Below are positions 4,416 through 5,475 of a DNA stretch of 5,475 nt, piece after piece. The first letter of the stretch is position 1; each line of letters begins with the position of its first letter. A model generated the notes under the pieces. The model was not told the DNA's origin, did not search any database, and saw only the letters and a list, made by a program, of their open reading frames with translations. The DNA is from Comamonadaceae bacterium (GTDB lineage Bacteria; Pseudomonadota; Gammaproteobacteria; Burkholderiales; Burkholderiaceae_C): NCBI GenBank assembly GCA_947374485.1, contig CANCCF010000245.1, positions 1 to 5,475 of the forward strand, written 5' to 3'. The position numbers were made by a program, and so were the translations under genes.

Positions 4416-5369
4416 ATGCAGTCACAAGCCATCGTATTCAAAGAACCGCGCCAACTCTCGGTGCAGTCCCTGGACCTGGCGGAAATGGCCGAAGGCCAGA
4501 TCCAGGTCGCCGTGGAGTACAGCGGCATCAGTACCGGCACTGAGCGTCTGTTGTGGGATGGCAACATGCCAGCCTTTCCGGGCATGGGCTACCCCCTGGT
4601 ACCGGGCTACGAATCGGTGGGCCGCGTGGTCAAGGCCAGTGACAGCGCCAACGCACTGCTGGGCCAGCGCGTGTTTGTGCCGGGCGCCAGCTGCCTGCAA
4701 GGCGTGCGCAGCCTGTTTGGCGGCACCGCCTCGCAGCTGGTGGTGAGCCAGGAGCGCGTGGTGCCAGTGGAAGACCATCTTGGCGCCAACGCCGTGCTGC
4801 TGGCCCTGGCCGCCACCGCCTACCACGCCGTGTCGGGCGGCGGCAAACGCCAGATCATCAACCCGCCCGAACTCATCGTGGGCCACGGTGTCATGGGCCG
4901 CCTGCTGGCGCGCATGACGGTGGCCTCGGGTGCGCCCGCACCCACTGTCTGGGAAACCCAGCCTGCGCGCATGACCGGTGCCCAGGGCTACCAGACCGTG
5001 CACCCCAAAGACGATCCGCGCAAAGACTACAAGGCGATTTACGACGTCAGTGGCGACTCGGACCTGCTGGACCAACTCATTCAGCGCCTGGCCCCCGGTG
5101 GCGAGGTGGTGCTGGCGGGTTTTTATAAGAGCGACCTGCATTTCGCCTTTGCCCCAGCCTTTATGCGCGAAGCGCAAATCCGCACCGCTGCCGAGTGGAA
5201 GCGGCCCGACCTGCTGGCCGTCAACGAGCTCGCACACACCGGCCGCCTGTCCCTGGACGGCCTGATTACCCACCAGCAATCGCCCTCCAAGGCGCTGGCT
5301 GCTTATGAAACGGCATTTGGCGATGCCGCGTGTCTGAAGATGATTCTGGACTGGAGTGCCAACGCATGA
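4416..5369 (+). CDS. bchC: 3-hydroxyethyl bacteriochlorophyllide a dehydrogenase
   Basis: BchC oxidises the C3 hydroxyethyl group of bacteriochlorophyllide a precursors to the acetyl group, a late step of bacteriochlorophyll a synthesis. The 317-residue protein is a medium-chain dehydrogenase relative. It has an N-terminal GroES-like half (SGISTGTERLLWDG at 36-49, PGYESVGRVV at 63-72) and a Rossmann half whose nucleotide loop is IVGHGVMGRLLAR at 154-166. A later PGGEVVLAGFY stretch lies at 227-237. No Cys-rich structural zinc site is seen, as expected for this family. I place the start at ATG 4416 because the family similarity begins at MQSQAIVFKEP. A GTG at 4392 in frame would add eight residues and lacks a ribosome site. 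The ATG itself has only a poor purine stretch upstream. The stop codon overlaps the bchX start (ATGA), so the two are translationally coupled. Confidence 0.93.
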   Translation: MQSQAIVFKEPRQLSVQSLDLAEMAEGQIQVAVEYSGISTGTERLLWDGNMPAFPGMGYPLVPGYESVGRVVKASDSANALLGQRVFVPGASCLQGVRSLFGGTASQLVVSQERVVPVEDHLGANAVLLALAATAYHAVSGGGKRQIINPPELIVGHGVMGRLLARMTVASGAPAPTVWETQPARMTGAQGYQTVHPKDDPRKDYKAIYDVSGDSDLLDQLIQRLAPGGEVVLAGFYKSDLHFAFAPAFMREAQIRTAAEWKRPDLLAVNELAHTGRLSLDGLITHQQSPSKALAAYETAFGDAACLKMILDWSANA

Positions 5370-5475
5370 CGAATACCCTGACCTCTGCCGAGCAGCCCAT
5401 CAAATTTGTGCAGTTGCTGCGCGAGGAGGCCGCCCAGGAGCCGCCCCAGGTGCACACCGGCGCGCCCACCAAAGA
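5366..5475 (+). CDS. bchX: Chlorophyllide a reductase iron protein subunit, N-terminal fragment (runs off right edge)
   Basis: BchX is the NifH-like ATPase that passes electrons to BchYZ, reducing the B ring of chlorophyllide a. Only the first 36 codons are present, MTNTLTSAEQPIKFVQLLRE and onward, ending in GAPTKE. The ATP-binding P-loop that would prove the identity lies beyond the window. The call rests on the position directly after bchC, the ATGA overlap, and the resemblance of the LLREEAAQEPP...PTK stretch to the known BchX leader. GGAG at 5353-5356, nine bases upstream, is a plausible ribosome site. Confidence 0.82.
   Translation, partial: MTNTLTSAEQPIKFVQLLREEAAQEPPQVHTGAPTK

Noticed and set aside
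4422..5279. Long open frame (285 codons) on the minus strand opposite bchC
   Set aside because: Shadow of bchC with His/Gln/Ala-rich composition and no motif.

Overview
The window is a piece of the photosynthesis gene cluster of a purple phototrophic proteobacterium. The crtE-crtF-bchC-bchX order, the adjacent ppaA/aerR-type regulator and the GC-rich coding sequence fit an aerobic-regulated purple bacterium. The protein wording and the aat/tRNA-Pro flank look most like Betaproteobacteria of the order Burkholderiales (Rhodoferax/Rubrivivax-like). That placement is an inference from recall, not from a search.

Layout. (1) Positions 1-511, minus strand: the N-terminal 170 residues of aat, a housekeeping gene that runs off the left edge. 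(2) 597-673, plus strand: a complete tRNA-Pro(UGG) with encoded CCA, followed at once by a strong intrinsic terminator (681-717). This is the boundary between housekeeping DNA and the photosynthesis genes. (3) 747-1691, minus strand: a PpaA/AerR-type cobalamin-binding regulator with a good Shine-Dalgarno. (4) 1692-1899: no gene. It holds two mutually exclusive hairpins, a polypyrimidine mirror tract and a possible -10 for ppaA. (5) 1900-2037, minus strand: an unrecognised 45-residue single-pass membrane protein with a near-perfect Shine-Dalgarno. (6) 2038-2179: a compact divergent control region with two consensus PpsR/CrtJ operators (TGT-N12-ACA) and two promoters whose -10 elements overlap. 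(7) 2180-5475, plus strand: crtE, crtF, bchC and the start of bchX. A third PpsR/CrtJ operator lies between crtF and bchC, and bchC overlaps bchX by four bases.

How it works together. CrtE makes geranylgeranyl diphosphate, the C20 precursor of carotenoids and also of the bacteriochlorophyll tail. CrtF O-methylates hydroxylated carotenoids of the spheroidene/spirilloxanthin branches. BchC and BchX (one subunit of chlorophyllide a reductase) work in late bacteriochlorophyll a synthesis. PpsR/CrtJ would repress crtE and bchC through the operators seen here, and PpaA/AerR-type proteins are known to modulate that repressor. The same operators appear placed to control the leftward small gene and possibly ppaA, which would make a feedback arrangement; this is inference. 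No PpsR gene is in the window.

The most notable items are the head-to-head overlapping promoters framed by two PpsR operators, the 13-bp phasing of extra operator half-sites both there and at bchC, and the small membrane protein. No CRISPR array, insertion sequence or mobile element was seen.
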